Shown here: positions 1 through 9,235 of the stretch, piece after piece
Numbering within the stretch: the stretch's first letter is position 1
How the letters are laid out: the number at the start of each line of letters is the position of its first letter
Source of the DNA: Thermobispora bispora DSM 43833
Lineage (GTDB): Bacteria > Actinomycetota > Actinomycetes > Streptosporangiales > Streptosporangiaceae
Direction: 5' to 3'
NCBI RefSeq assembly: GCF_000092645.1
Contig: NC_014165.1
Span: 372,001 to 436,000 of the forward strand
Length of the DNA stretch: 64,000 nt
Made by a program: the position numbers and the translations under genes
Notes under the pieces: model-generated
Seen by the model: the letters and a program-made list of their open reading frames with translations, nothing else
What the model was told of the DNA's origin: nothing
Databases searched by the model: none

Positions 1-675
1 GCGGCGACCTGGGCGCCGGTGATCGCGGTCGTCGCCGCCCTCACCATGACCGTGGGGAACGTGCTCGCGCTTCGGCAGCGCGACGCGATCCGGCTGCTCG
101 CCTGGTCCTCGGTCGCCCAGTCGGGGTACATCCTCGCCCCGCTCGCCGCCGTCCCCGGGCCGGGCGGCGCCACCGCGCCGGGCGAGCCCGCCTCCGCCGG
201 ATCGCCGGTGATCGGCCCGGCCGCCGGCGCGTCCATCGCGTACCTGATCTTCTACGCGGCGATGAACCTCATCGCGTTCGCCGTGGTCATGACCGTCGCC
301 CGGCGGGAGGACGGGGCGGAGCTCGACGGCTACCGCGGCCTGGTCCGCCGGAGCCCCGTGCTCGGGCTCGGCCTCGCGTTCTCGCTGATCAGCCTCGCCG
401 GCCTCCCGCCCGGGCTCGCCGGGCTCTTCGCCAAGATCGTGGTCTTCCGCGCGGTGCTCGACGGCGGGCTCGGCTGGCTCGCCGTGGTGGTGGCGGTCAA
501 CACCGTCATCGGGCTCGCCTACTACCTCGCCTGGACCGCGCGGCTCTTCGCCCCGGCCGCTCCCGAGCCGGGCCGTACCGGGCCGGTCCCCGCGCTGGTG
601 GCGGTGGGCCTCACGGTCGCGGTCACGCTCGCGTTCTCCGTGGTCCCGCAGGCGGTGCTCGCCCTGGCCGGGTGA
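1..675 (+). CDS. nuoN: NADH-quinone oxidoreductase subunit N, C-terminal part (5' end outside window)
   Basis: Antiporter-like membrane subunit of respiratory complex I. The reading frame is open from base 1 (AATWAP precedes the first GTG at 19), so only about the last 224 residues are present. The segment TMTVGNVLALRQ followed by RLLAWSSVAQSGYI is characteristic of NuoN, and the rest is a series of hydrophobic helices ending in a short C-terminus. Being last in the usual nuoA-N order fits its position before unrelated genes. The window shows nothing about regulation. The call is firm at family level. Confidence 0.92.
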   Translation, partial: AATWAPVIAVVAALTMTVGNVLALRQRDAIRLLAWSSVAQSGYILAPLAAVPGPGGATAPGEPASAGSPVIGPAAGASIAYLIFYAAMNLIAFAVVMTVARREDGAELDGYRGLVRRSPVLGLGLAFSLISLAGLPPGLAGLFAKIVVFRAVLDGGLGWLAVVVAVNTVIGLAYYLAWTARLFAPAAPEPGRTGPVPALVAVGLTVAVTLAFSVVPQAVLALAG

Positions 676-744
676 TCTAGGGAACGTTTTCGCAGGCCAT
701 TCACGTTACCCGAGTGGAAACTCTCCTACCGTCGAGGAGAAGGT

Positions 745-1593
745 GTGCACCACAACGGTCTGCGCACAGCGGTTCTGCTCGGCGCTCTGTCCGCCCTGCT
801 CCTCGCAGTGGGTGGCTGGATCGGGGGCGGCGCCGGTGTGCGGATCGCTTTCGTCGCCGCGCTCGCGGTGAACGGCTTCGCGTACTTCTTCTCCGACCGC
901 ATCGCGCTCTCCGCGATGCGCGCCCGCCCGGTGTCCGAGGTGGAGCAGCCCGTCCTTTACCGGATCGTCCGGTCGCTCTCGACCGAGGCCCGGCGGCCCA
1001 TGCCGCGGCTGTACCTCTCGCCCACCATGCAGCCGAACGCGTTCGCGACCGGGCGGAACCCGCGGAACGCCGCGGTCTGCGTCACCTACGGGCTGCTCGC
1101 GCTGCTCGACGAGCGCGAGCTACGGGCGGTGATCGGGCACGAGCTCGCCCACGTCTACAACCGGGACATCCTGCTCTCGTCGGTCGCCGGCGCCCTCGCC
1201 ACCATGATCACGTACGTGGCGCAGCTTGGCGTGTTCTTCGGCTCGGACGACGACGAGACCCCCGGGTTCTTCGGCACGCTCCTGGTGATGATCCTGGGCC
1301 CGGTGGCCGCGACCATGATCCAGCTCGCGATCTCCCGCTCCCGGGAGTTCGCCGCCGACGACCTGGGCGCCAGGCTCACCGGCGACCCGCTCGCCCTCGC
1401 CTCCGCGCTGCGGAAGATCGAGCTGGGGGTGCGGCGGATCCCGCTCCCCGAGAACGGCAGGCTCGCGTCGGCCAGCCACATGATGATCGCCAACCCGTTC
1501 CGCGGGGACGGTCTGGGCCGGCTGTTCTCCACCCACCCCCCAACCGCGGAGCGGATCGCCCGCCTGGAGCGGATGGCGGGCTACCGGCGCTGA
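745..1593 (+). CDS. htpX: M48-family membrane zinc metalloprotease HtpX
   Basis: Membrane-bound protease that degrades misfolded membrane proteins. The 282-residue product has two N-terminal hydrophobic helices (about residues 8-28 and 33-50), the zinc motif HELAH at 132-136, a further hydrophobic segment after it and the downstream SREFAADD motif that supplies the third zinc ligand. Length is normal for HtpX. GTG at 745 is preceded by GAGGAGAAGG, a good SD. It lies 69 bp after nuoN and converges on an amino-acid ABC transporter operon. Confidence 0.93.
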   Translation: MHHNGLRTAVLLGALSALLLAVGGWIGGGAGVRIAFVAALAVNGFAYFFSDRIALSAMRARPVSEVEQPVLYRIVRSLSTEARRPMPRLYLSPTMQPNAFATGRNPRNAAVCVTYGLLALLDERELRAVIGHELAHVYNRDILLSSVAGALATMITYVAQLGVFFGSDDDETPGFFGTLLVMILGPVAATMIQLAISRSREFAADDLGARLTGDPLALASALRKIELGVRRIPLPENGRLASASHMMIANPFRGDGLGRLFSTHPPTAERIARLERMAGYRR

Positions 1594-1671
1594 CCGCCGC
1601 CGGTTCGGGTGGCCTCGCGTGACCGCCCCGGCTCGGGTCACCGCGCGTGATCGCCGCCGGCCCGTGCGCCG
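1591..1671 (+). repeat. Degenerate 24-29-bp triplet repeat just after htpX
   Basis: Three consecutive units starting TGA(C/T)CGCC at 1591, 1620 and 1648, about 29, 28 and 24 bp long, continue as CCGG..CGGGT..CGCG with several differences. The first unit includes the htpX stop codon. No known repeat family is recognised; it may be local slippage in GC-rich DNA. Confidence 0.45.
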
Positions 1672-1936
1672 TGACCGGGCGGGTGACGCTCCCGGAGTCC
1701 CACCCGGTGCGCCCGGCCGGCGGGCCGCGACGCCCGCCGTACCGCGCCCGGGTCATCGCGTGGCCTCCGGCGGGCGTATCGGGCTCCGGCCAGGCCGGTC
1801 GGCCGCTCGCGGTGGGCGTGACGGCCATCCCGCACCCGAGCCCGGCGGCCCGCACTCGAGCCTTGCGGCCCCGCGCACAGGCCGCGGCCCGGGCGGCCGT
1901 GCCGGCCGCCCGGGGCAGGCCGTCGCACCCGGCGGC
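1594..1936. other. Convergent intergenic region, no gene seen
   Basis: 343 bp between the stop codons of htpX and the ABC ATPase gene. It holds the degenerate repeat at 1591-1671 and a hairpin at 1888-1914. No coding frame with recognisable content was found on either strand. Confidence 0.6.
1888..1914. terminator. Hairpin between convergent genes
   Basis: Perfect 11-bp stem, CCCGGGCGGCC at 1888-1898 and its complement at 1904-1914, with a GTGCC loop. There is no T-tract on either side, as is common in high-GC actinomycetes. Its place between two convergent genes suggests a shared terminator. Confidence 0.55.
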
Positions 1937-2677
1937 TCAGCCGACCGGGTTCAGGACCCGGCGGAGGAACTCGCGGGTCCGCTCGTGCTTGGGATTGCCG
2001 ATCACCTGCTCCGGAGGCCCGTCCTCGACGATCACGCCGTGGTCCATGAAGACCACCCGGTCGGCGACCTCCCGGGCGAAGCTCATCTCATGGGTGACCA
2101 CGAGCATGGTCATCCCGTCCTGGGCGAGCTGCCGCATCACGCTCAGCACCTCGCCGACGAGCTCCGGGTCGAGCGCCGAGGTGGGCTCGTCGAAGAGCAT
2201 CAGGGACGGGTTCATGGCCAGGGCGCGGGCGATCGCCACCCGCTGCTGCTGACCGCCGGAGAGCTGCGCCGGGTAGGCCTTGGCCTTCTCCAGCAGGCCG
2301 ACCTTCTTCAGGTTCTCCGTGGCGATCCGCTCGGCCTCGGCACGGCTCCGCTTCAGCACCCGCTCCTGGGCGATGGTGATGTTGCGCATCACCGTCAGGT
2401 GCGGGAACAGGTTGAACTGCTGGAAGACCATGCCGATCCGCCGCCGTGCCGCGTCGATGTCCACGTCGGGGTCGGTGAGCTCGATCCCGTCGACGAACAC
2501 CTGACCGCTGGTCGGCTGCTCGAGCAGGTTGACGCAGCGCAGGAGCGTCGACTTCCCGGAGCCCGACGGGCCGATGATGCAGACCACCTGGCCGCTCTCG
2601 ACCGAGAAGTCGATGCCCCGGAGGACCTCCAGGTCGCCGAAGGACTTGTGCACGTTCCGGATCTCGACGGTGCTCAT
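1937..2677 (-). CDS. Polar amino-acid ABC transporter, ATP-binding protein
   Basis: ATPase of a PAAT-type importer (GlnQ/HisP family), 246 residues. Walker [10 protein letters not shown] is at 36-44, the Q-loop glutamine lies in [13 protein letters not shown] near 86, the signature LSGGQQQR at 139-146 and Walker B LMLFDEP at 159-165, followed by the D-loop SALD and switch histidine in VVTHEMSF. The start overlaps the permease stop by 4 bp (ATGA), so the genes are translationally coupled. Last gene of a three-gene operon of binding protein, permease and ATPase. Substrate (glutamine, glutamate or a basic amino acid) cannot be read from the sequence. Confidence 0.95.
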   Translation of the reverse strand: MSTVEIRNVHKSFGDLEVLRGIDFSVESGQVVCIIGPSGSGKSTLLRCVNLLEQPTSGQVFVDGIELTDPDVDIDAARRRIGMVFQQFNLFPHLTVMRNITIAQERVLKRSRAEAERIATENLKKVGLLEKAKAYPAQLSGGQQQRVAIARALAMNPSLMLFDEPTSALDPELVGEVLSVMRQLAQDGMTMLVVTHEMSFAREVADRVVFMDHGVIVEDGPPEQVIGNPKHERTREFLRRVLNPVG

Positions 2678-3507
2678 CTGCCGCCCCCCTGACGTGCCTC
2701 CAGCCGGCGTGCGAGGTAGCCGAGCGGAACCGTGATCAGCAGATAGGTGACGCCGGCCACGAAGATCGGCGTGGGGTTGGCGAACGTGGCCGCCTCATCG
2801 TTGCCGAACTTGGCCAGCTCCGCCTGGCTGGCGGTGACCCCGAGGAACAGCACCAGCGAGGAGTCCTTGAACAGCAGGACCAGCTCGTTGGTGAGCGGCG
2901 GGATCACGATCCGGACCGCCTGCGGGATGATGATCGACACCATCGCCCGCATGTACGGCATGCCGAGCGAGCGCGCCGCCTCCATCTGCCCCTTGGGCAC
3001 CGCCTGGAGACCGGCGCGGAACGTCTCCGCCATGTAGGCCGCCGAGACCAGTCCCAGGCCGAGCGCGGCCTGGCCGTACACGTCGCCCGGAAGCCGGAAC
3101 CCGGGGAACGCGAGCGGCAGATTGATGATCATCAGGAAGATGACCAGCGCGGGCAGCCCGCGGAAGATCTCGATGTAGGTGGCTGCGATCCACCGGTACG
3201 GCCCGACGGACGACAGCCGCATCAGCGCCAGCACCAGTCCCAGGACGAAGCCGAAGGCGTACCCGGTGATCGTGTAGATCACCGTGTTCTTCAGCGCCAC
3301 CGTGAACAGCTCGGGCAGCCCTTCGCGGGCCACGTCCATGTTGAGGAACGACTGGGAGATGGCGGGCCAGTCGGCGATCGCGGCCAGGACGACCACGACG
3401 ATGACGAGGACCGCGTACTGGATGCCCCGGCTGATCCGCTGCTTCTTACGTGGGCTGAGCCCTCCGCGCGGGCGGAGGGCCTGCTGCTGCTCGGTCACGG
3501 AGCTCAC
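2674..3507 (-). CDS. Polar amino-acid ABC transporter, permease
   Basis: Inner-membrane permease of the HisM/GlnP family, about 277 residues. It has a charged N-terminal tail ([17 protein letters not shown]), then hydrophobic helices, and the conserved EAA loop seen as [22 protein letters not shown]. The open frame extends further upstream to 3537, but GTG at 3507 is preferred because it overlaps the stop of the binding-protein gene as GTGA; a second GTG follows at 3498. A single permease gene suggests a homodimeric channel. Confidence 0.93.
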   Translation of the reverse strand: MSSVTEQQQALRPRGGLSPRKKQRISRGIQYAVLVIVVVVLAAIADWPAISQSFLNMDVAREGLPELFTVALKNTVIYTITGYAFGFVLGLVLALMRLSSVGPYRWIAATYIEIFRGLPALVIFLMIINLPLAFPGFRLPGDVYGQAALGLGLVSAAYMAETFRAGLQAVPKGQMEAARSLGMPYMRAMVSIIIPQAVRIVIPPLTNELVLLFKDSSLVLFLGVTASQAELAKFGNDEAATFANPTPIFVAGVTYLLITVPLGYLARRLEARQGGGR

Positions 3508-4352
3508 GAGTTCGACGGGGGCTCGGTGCCGAACCACTTCTTGTAGATGGTGGCGTACGTGCCGTCGGCCTTCGCCTGGTTGATGACCTCGTTGACGACG
3601 TTGAGGAGCTCGGTGTTGCCCTTCTTCAGGCCGATGCCGTACTGCTCACCGGTGTCGAGGCTGCCCACCATCTCGTACTCCGCGCTGATCTCCGGCTTCT
3701 TCAGCCAGGTCAGCACCACCGGGAGGTCCTGCACGATCACATCGACGCGACCGGCCTGCAGGCCGTTGAGCTGCTTCTGCGAGTCCGCGAACTCGATCGG
3801 CTCGAAGCCCTGGCTCTTGACGTAGTCGAGGCCGGTGGTCGACGCCTGCGCGCCGAGCTTGAGGCCCTTGGCCTTGACGTCGTCGAGCGAGGTGACCCCG
3901 CTGCCCTTCTTCGCCATCAGCGCCTGGGAGGCGTCGAAGTAGGGGACGGAGAAGTCGAGGTTCTGCTTGCGCTCCTCGGTGATCGTCATGCCGGCCGCGG
4001 CCACGTCGCACTTACCGGCGTTGAGCGCCGCACCGCTCTTGATCGCCGCGAAGTCGATGTCGACGATCTCCTGCTGCACGCCGAGCTTGTTCGCGACCAG
4101 GTCGACGATGTCCACGTCGAAGCCGACGATCTTGTCGCCCTGCTGGAACTGGAACGGCTCGTACGGGATGTTCGTGCAGGTCGTGAGCTTGCCGGGGTTG
4201 ACCAGCTTCACCCCGCCCGCAGCGCTCGCCGCTTCCGACGGCGAGGAAGCGGTGGTGTCCCCACCGCCGCCGCACGCCGCGACCATGAGCGCGGTGATGA
4301 GCGCGGTCGCGCCGATACCCGCCACTCGTCGATAGGTGGACCAGGGAGCCAC
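3504..4352 (-). CDS. Polar amino-acid ABC transporter, substrate-binding lipoprotein
   Basis: Extracytoplasmic solute receptor (SBP_bac_3 fold), about 282 residues from the GTG at 4352. That start is chosen because GAGGAGG lies 8 bases upstream and places a lipoprotein signal (GATALITALMVAAC) at the N-terminus; a longer open frame to 4457 would bury the signal. The lipobox VAAC precedes a Gly-rich and Ser-rich linker. The family pattern is visible in TCTNIPYEPFQFQQ, VGFDVDIVDLVANKLG and AAGMTITEERKQNLDFSVPYF. First gene of the operon. Confidence 0.94.
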   Translation of the reverse strand: MAPWSTYRRVAGIGATALITALMVAACGGGGDTTASSPSEAASAAGGVKLVNPGKLTTCTNIPYEPFQFQQGDKIVGFDVDIVDLVANKLGVQQEIVDIDFAAIKSGAALNAGKCDVAAAGMTITEERKQNLDFSVPYFDASQALMAKKGSGVTSLDDVKAKGLKLGAQASTTGLDYVKSQGFEPIEFADSQKQLNGLQAGRVDVIVQDLPVVLTWLKKPEISAEYEMVGSLDTGEQYGIGLKKGNTELLNVVNEVINQAKADGTYATIYKKWFGTEPPSNS

Positions 4353-4713
4353 TGTCGGCCTCCTCAGTGCTATGCCGTACCGGTTGGTGAGCGAGTGTAC
4401 GTGCAGGAGATGACAGGTTGGCTCCCACATGGGGCGAATGTGGTAACAAGCCGACACCGGTCATCGAGGTCGCCGGGCCGGTCGGGCGAGGTCCGGGGCC
4501 GCTCGCGCCTGCCGGCCGGCCGGGAGAGATCGCGCCGGGTCAGGCCGGTCGGCCGCGGGGTCCGTGCCCGGTCCGGCCGCGGTCCGCGCCGGGCTCCGGG
4601 CGCGAAGTACGCCCCGTGGATCGCCCCGGGAACCGTCGCCGGCCGGGGCTCCGCTCGCCCCTGGTGGTCCGCCGGAGGAGATGCAGACCGGGGTGGGGAT
4701 CGATTTTCCGCGG
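4353..4713. other. Intergenic region upstream of the ABC importer
   Basis: About 360 bp between the binding-protein start and the MarR gene stop, both transcribed on the minus strand. It must hold the importer promoter, but no convincing -35/-10 pair or palindromic operator was found, and no coding content. Confidence 0.5.
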
Positions 4714-5235
4714 CTAACCGGGAGAGATCCGCGCCTGGTCCGGCTCCGCGTGCTCCTGGCCGGGGGCCGGCTCGGCGAGCAGCGCCCGTTCGGTGAGCGC
4801 GTTGAACCGCTCGAGCATCCGCGCCAGCAGCCACACGTCCTCCGTCGGCCAGGAGGAGAGCAGCGAGTAGAGCTGCTGCTGGCGGGCGGTCCTCACCCGG
4901 TCCAGCAGCTGCCGCCCCTGAGGGGTGAGGACCAGGCGGTGCGCCCGGCGGTCGAGGGGGTCGGGCTCCCGGCCGACCAGCCCCAGCTCCTCCAGGACCT
5001 TCACCTGGCGGCTGATCGTCGCCTTGCCCACGCCGAGGCACGCGGCGAGATCGCTCGGCCGGATCGGGGCGTTCCGATCGATGGAGGAGAGCAGCCCATA
5101 GGCGCCGGGCTCCAGCTCAGGGTGGACCTTGCTTCTCATCCGCGCGGAGAGCGCCTGCGCCCGGCGGAAGAGGATGCCGAGCTGGTGCTCGACCGCGCAG
5201 AACGCCGCGTAGTCGCCGGTGTCGTGCTCCGGCAT
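4714..5235 (-). CDS. MarR-family transcriptional regulator
   Basis: Winged-helix repressor of 173 residues. The helix-turn-helix is LAACLGVGKATISRQVKVLEELGLV, followed by the wing DPLDRRAHRLVLTPQG with the conserved D-x-R; flanking helices would form the dimer interface. ATG at 5235 follows a strong SD (AAGGAGGTGAGGAG). It lies downstream of the MFS exporter on the same strand, separated by 212 bp with a duplicated hairpin, so it may be transcribed with it. Two TTGC-N5-GCAA sites at 7662-7701, overlapping a minus-strand promoter, are plausible targets (inference). Confidence 0.9.
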   Translation of the reverse strand: MPEHDTGDYAAFCAVEHQLGILFRRAQALSARMRSKVHPELEPGAYGLLSSIDRNAPIRPSDLAACLGVGKATISRQVKVLEELGLVGREPDPLDRRAHRLVLTPQGRQLLDRVRTARQQQLYSLLSSWPTEDVWLLARMLERFNALTERALLAEPAPGQEHAEPDQARISPG

Positions 5236-5364
5236 CTCCTCACCTCCTTCCGCGCCCGCCCGGCGGGCGACGGCGCGCCCGGCCTAAGGCCGTACCGCGG
5301 CCTGATCTTCCGCCTCCGGTCTGGGGAAGTCTGGCACATCGGCGGCCCGCCGGCAGGGCCACCG

Positions 5365-5480
5365 CCGGACGGGGGAGCGCGTCATCGGCCACGGCGCTCC
5401 CCCTGGGCGACCCCGCCGGAGGGACCACGGCCGGGCCGGGGAGCGCGTCACCGGCCACGGCGCTCCCCCTGGGTGACCTC
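5365..5480. repeat. Tandem 66-bp duplication, each copy containing a GC hairpin
   Basis: Two near-identical copies with a 66-bp period. Copy 1 has a 10-bp stem, GGGGGAGCGC at 5371-5380 with its complement at 5394-5403. Copy 2 has a 9-bp stem at 5438-5446 and 5460-5468, and the stop codon of the MFS gene (5448-5450) sits in its loop. A terminator or attenuator between exporter and MarR gene is likely; the duplication also extends the exporter C-terminus. Confidence 0.7.
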
Positions 5481-7220
5481 GCCGTGGTGCCCGGGCCCGG
5501 TGCCGTCCGCCGAGCCGGGCCGGGTGCCGTTCGCGGGACGGGAACCGTCCGCGGGCCGCGCGCCGTCCGCCGGCCCGATGCCGTCCGCCGAGGCGGGCTG
5601 GGCGGTGGCCTGGGCGCCGTTCCCCGGGCGGAAGCCGTTCGTCGAGGGCGCGGGCTCCCGCTCCGCCGTGTGGGCGATGGTGGTCCGCAGCGGCACCTCC
5701 TTGATCAAGAAGATCGCGAGGAGCGCGACCAGCACCGCGGGCGCGGAGAACAGGAACAGGTCGGCGATGGCGTGGCCGAACGCGCTCTGCACCACCGTGC
5801 GGATCGGCGCGGGCAGCGCCGAGAGGTCGGGGATCGAACCGTCCATGGCGGTGGCCCCGGCCTTGACGCCGAGCGCGGCCAGGCCCTCCCGCAGGTAGCC
5901 GCCCACCCGGTGGGAGAGCACGGCGCCGAGCACGGAGACCCCCACGGCACCGCCCATCGACCGGAGGAAGGCGACGAGCGAGCTGGCCGCGCCGAGGTCC
6001 GCCAGCCGGACCTGGTTCTGCACGGCGAGCACGAGGTTCTGCTGGGTCATGCCCACGCCGACGCCGGTGCAGAACATGAACAGGGCCAGGACCCAGTACG
6101 CCGTGTCGTACCGCATCGTGCCCATCAGCCCCATCCCGGCGGCGAGCGTGATCGCGCCGGCGACCAGGAAGCCCTTCCACCGGCCGGTGCGCGTGATGAT
6201 GCGCCCGGAGATCGTCGAGGAGAGCGCGAGCCCGATGATCATCGGCAGGGTGAGCAGGCCGGCGACGGTCGGCGTCTCACCGCGGGCGAGCTGGAAGTAC
6301 TGGACGAGGAAGGTCGACGAGCCGAACATCGCGGCGCCGATGAAGAGGCTCGCGAAGGAGGAGAGGCTGATCGTGCGGACCGCGAACAGCCGCAGGGGGA
6401 GGATCGGCTCCTTCGCCGTGCGCTCGGCGAGCACGAACAGGGCGCCGAGAACGAGCGACCCGCCGACCATCGCGGCGGTCTGCCAGGACAGCCAGTCGTA
6501 GTCGTGGCCGGCGAAGGAGACCCAGATCAGCAGCAGGGAGACCGCCGCGGTGATGAGCAGCGCGCCGAGCCAGTCGACCTTCACGGCGCGCTTGGTGGTC
6601 GGGAGGCGCAGGGTCCGCTGCAGGACGAGCATCGCGATGAGCGAGAACGGCACGCCGACGCAGAAGCACCACCGCCAGCCGAGCCACGGGGTGTCCACGA
6701 TGACGCCGCCGATGAGCGGGCCGCCCACCGTTCCCACCGCGAACACGGCGCCGAGGTAGCCCGAGTACCGGCCGCGCTCCCGCGGCGGGATCATCGCCGC
6801 CATGATCACCTGGGAGAGGGCGGTGAGGCCGCCGACGCCGATGCCCTGAACCGCCCGCGCGGTGATCAGCATTCCGACGTTCTGGGTGAGCGCGGCGAAC
6901 ATCGAGCCGCAGATGAAGATGACCAGCGAGAGCTGGATGAGAAGCTTCTTGTTGAAGAGGTCGGCGAGCTTGCCCCAGAGCGGGGTCGAGACCGTCACGG
7001 CGAGCAGGGTCGTGGTGATGATCCACGTGTAGACCGTCTCGTCCGCGTGGAGCTCCGCGGCGATGGTCGGCAGCGCGTTCGCCACGATCGTCCCCGACAG
7101 GATCGCCACGAACATCGCCACCAGCAGCCCGGACAGGGCCTCCAAGACCTGCCGGTGCGACATCGGGATGTCCGTGTCGCCTGCCGTCCCCCCAGTGCTG
7201 ACACGTGCCGCGTCCGTCAT
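5448..7220 (-). CDS. MFS multidrug exporter, DHA2 (EmrB/QacA) family
   Basis: Proton-driven drug efflux protein, about 590 residues with a pattern consistent with 14 membrane segments. The N-terminal part reads MFVAILSGTIVANALPTI, the usual DHA2 motif D1-like segment, then WGKLADLFNKK (motif A) and the antiporter motif C-like GPLIGGVIVD. ATG at 7220 has GAAAGGG 7 bases upstream, so the longer open frame to 7553 is not needed. The last 70 residues are a hydrophilic tail with a repeated DG-x-RPA pattern, unusual for the family and partly encoded by the duplicated hairpin repeat. Substrate unknown. Confidence 0.93.
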   Translation of the reverse strand: MTDAARVSTGGTAGDTDIPMSHRQVLEALSGLLVAMFVAILSGTIVANALPTIAAELHADETVYTWIITTTLLAVTVSTPLWGKLADLFNKKLLIQLSLVIFICGSMFAALTQNVGMLITARAVQGIGVGGLTALSQVIMAAMIPPRERGRYSGYLGAVFAVGTVGGPLIGGVIVDTPWLGWRWCFCVGVPFSLIAMLVLQRTLRLPTTKRAVKVDWLGALLITAAVSLLLIWVSFAGHDYDWLSWQTAAMVGGSLVLGALFVLAERTAKEPILPLRLFAVRTISLSSFASLFIGAAMFGSSTFLVQYFQLARGETPTVAGLLTLPMIIGLALSSTISGRIITRTGRWKGFLVAGAITLAAGMGLMGTMRYDTAYWVLALFMFCTGVGVGMTQQNLVLAVQNQVRLADLGAASSLVAFLRSMGGAVGVSVLGAVLSHRVGGYLREGLAALGVKAGATAMDGSIPDLSALPAPIRTVVQSAFGHAIADLFLFSAPAVLVALLAIFLIKEVPLRTTIAHTAEREPAPSTNGFRPGNGAQATAQPASADGIGPADGARPADGSRPANGTRPGSADGTGPGHHGEVTQGERRGR

Positions 7221-8146
7221 CAATGCCCTTTCACCGCGTCTCGACCATCGGTCATCGGAGGGCGTGGCAGCCGTCCGGTGAGCGGGCGCAGCCGCCCCAC
7301 CGTGTGCGCTTGGTGTGAATCCCGGCCGGGCCGTCCCCTGCCGGCCCGGGTCATGGCGGACGCCCGAGCACCGGCGTCCGCGCCGGTTCCGCATCCGTGA
7401 CATGCCGTGCGGCCGGGGCGTCGGCCGCAGCGGGCCGGGCGCGTCGCGCTCCGTCACCCGGCCGCCGGGCACCGGCGTTCCGACCTCGGGGAGCGGTGCC
7501 CACGTGCGGCCGTCAGGTCCGTGACGCCGATCCCGCGGGATCGGCGGGCCCATGCGGCTCGGTCAGCCCCAAGGTCGCGCGTGCGCTCCCTGATCAGCCC
7601 CGGCCGAGCCGAGGATCCGGTCGTCGGGCTCGTGACGGCCGGATGCCACGCCTCCCATTAGTTGCCGTAAGCAAGTATACAGAGATCGTTGCTTCGGGCA
7701 ACTGTTTTAGTGAGTTGTTGGGTATGGGGTGGTTTGTCGCTTGTGCTGTCGAGGCTGGACGATGCCGCCGCCGGCGCGCGTCTAGTGCGGCTGTGGGGCC
7801 GGTCGCGATCCTGTGGTACGCGGCCGGGTGGTACGGCGGCAGGGCGGGGCCGTACGGCGGGACATGCGATGTTCTAGGGGCGTTCCGGCCGGGAAGGGCG
7901 CGCGGCGGGTGCGGCGCAGGCCCGCGCGGCAGGCCATGGCGGCCGGATGCTCCGTGCCATTGGGTCGGGCGGTCGCGGGCCGTGGCGGCCGGGGTGTGGT
8001 GTGGCCGGTATGTCAGGCGTACCGGGGGAGGGGGGACGCGGGCCCGGCCCGGCGCTCGGCGATGGGCGCCGATCACGGTCTCGGCCGAAGGCCGGGCGAC
8101 GCCGCGTGCGAGAGCCCCGAGCCCTGACCGGCCGTCAGGGCCTCGA
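7221..8146. other. Long intergenic region between the MFS exporter and yajQ
   Basis: About 925 bp. The only clear feature is the promoter/operator cluster at 7655-7705. A minus-strand open frame at 7594-8076 is Pro/Arg/His-rich without family resemblance and is not accepted. The stretch near 7655-7760 is distinctly AT-richer than its surroundings. Confidence 0.55.
7655..7705 (-). promoter_or_regulatory. Promoter overlapped by two TTGC-N5-GCAA palindromes (MarR-type operators)
   Basis: On the minus strand TTGCCC and TATACT are 16 bases apart, a good housekeeping promoter. TTGC-CGTAA-GCAA (7662-7674) covers the -10 side and TTGC-TTCGG-GCAA (7689-7701) covers the -35; their centres are 27 bp apart. 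Such short inverted repeats over a promoter fit MarR-family control. Transcription would run towards the exporter with a leader of roughly 440 bases. Confidence 0.65.
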
Positions 8147-8638
8147 TCAGCGGTAGTTGGTGAACTGGAGGGCGATGTCGAGGTCCTTGCCCTTCAGCAG
8201 GGCGATGACCGCCTGAAGGTCGTCCTTCTTCTTCGAGCTGACCCGCAGCTCGTCGCCCTGGATCTGCGCCTTCACACCCTTGGGGCCCTCGTCCCGGATG
8301 ATCTTGGAGATCTTCTTCGCGTGCTCCTGGTCGATGCCCTCCTTCAGGCCGACCATGAGCCGGTACTCCTTGCCGGAGAGCTTCGGCTCGCCCGCGTCCA
8401 GGATCTTCAGCGACTGGCCGCGCTTGATGAGCTTCTCCTTGAGCACCTCGAGGGCGGCCTTCACCCGCTCCTCGCTGTTCGCCTTGATCTCGATCTCCTT
8501 CTTGCCCGACCAGGAGACGCTCGCCCCGGTGCCCCGGAAGTCGAAACGGTGGGCGATCTCCTTGGCCGCCTGGTTCAGGGCGTTGTCGACCTCCTGCCTG
8601 TCGATCTTGCTGACGATGTCGAAGCTGTGCTCAGCCAT
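8147..8638 (-). CDS. yajQ: YajQ-family (UPF0234) nucleotide-binding protein
   Basis: Small cytoplasmic protein of 163 residues with two ferredoxin-like repeats. Family members bind nucleotides, in some species cyclic-di-GMP. N-terminal [20 protein letters not shown], then the internal [11 protein letters not shown] and the C-terminal [12 protein letters not shown] are diagnostic, and the length equals the family norm. It precedes tRNA-Tyr on the opposite strand; this yajQ/tRNA-Tyr neighbourhood is common in actinomycetes. Confidence 0.95.
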   Translation of the reverse strand: MAEHSFDIVSKIDRQEVDNALNQAAKEIAHRFDFRGTGASVSWSGKKEIEIKANSEERVKAALEVLKEKLIKRGQSLKILDAGEPKLSGKEYRLMVGLKEGIDQEHAKKISKIIRDEGPKGVKAQIQGDELRVSSKKKDDLQAVIALLKGKDLDIALQFTNYR

Positions 8639-9050
8639 CCGCTCCGTGTCCTCTCCCTAGTCGCCTCAGAGACTAACGGCACTGCGCGTGATCACACGTG
8701 CGGGCGCTCGCCACCACCAGATCATGGCCCTGGCGGCGCCGGCCGGCGGGCGGAATGTGGCCATGGTGGCGGCCGGCCGGCGGGCGATCGGCGGACCGGC
8801 GCGGCTCACGGAGGTCAGGGACGGGCGCCGAACGACCTGCTCAACGCGGAGATCGCCCACTGCGGCCGTACGGCGGCCGGGACGGGCGGGGTGGTACGGG
8901 CCGGAGCGGGACGTCGGCGGCCGGTGGGTCATGGCGTCGGGGCGCCCACGGGGGACGGCCAGGTGGGTTCGCGGCGGAGGCCGGATCCGATGTCACACAC
9001 ACCCGAGAAGTCCGCTATCCTTCTAACCGTCAACGCGTAAGCGATGACAC
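8639..9050. other. Intergenic region between yajQ and tRNA-Tyr
   Basis: About 410 bp between divergent genes. The last 60 bases become AT-richer, and CTATCCTT at 9014-9021 could serve as the -10 of the tRNA promoter. No open frame here resembles a protein. Confidence 0.45.
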
Positions 9051-9135
9051 GGCAGGTTGCCCGAGTGGCCAAAGGGAGCGGTCTGTAAAACCGTCGGCTC
9101 AGCCTACCCAGGTTCAAATCCTGGACCTGCCACCA
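9051..9135 (+). tRNA. tRNA-Tyr (GTA)
   Basis: 85 nt including an encoded CCA. Acceptor GGCAGGT pairs with ACCTGCC at 9125-9131, discriminator A, then CCA. The anticodon loop is CTGTAAA with anticodon GTA; a long variable arm (class II) and the T-loop TTCAAAT are present. In Streptomyces coelicolor the tRNA-Tyr gene is the integration site of the element SLP1, and here accessory DNA begins directly downstream. Confidence 0.97.
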
Positions 9136-9142
9136 GCAGGGG

Positions 9143-9184
9143 AAGAGGCCTCTGACCAGCAGAAATGCGGGTCAGAGGCCTCTT
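9143..9184 (+). terminator. Terminator after tRNA-Tyr
   Basis: 15-bp perfect stem, AAGAGGCCTCTGACC at 9143-9157 and its complement at 9170-9184, loop of 12 bases, followed by CGTTTC. Strong intrinsic terminator. Confidence 0.85.
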
Positions 9185-9235
9185 CGTTTCATGATCCGTG
9201 AGTCCCCCTGACTCCCCCCCTGTTCCCCGTGAGAT

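Noticed and set aside
7594-8076. 160-codon minus-strand frame upstream of the exporter
   Set aside because: Rich in Pro, Arg and His, no SD or family match, and it crosses the promoter/operator cluster.
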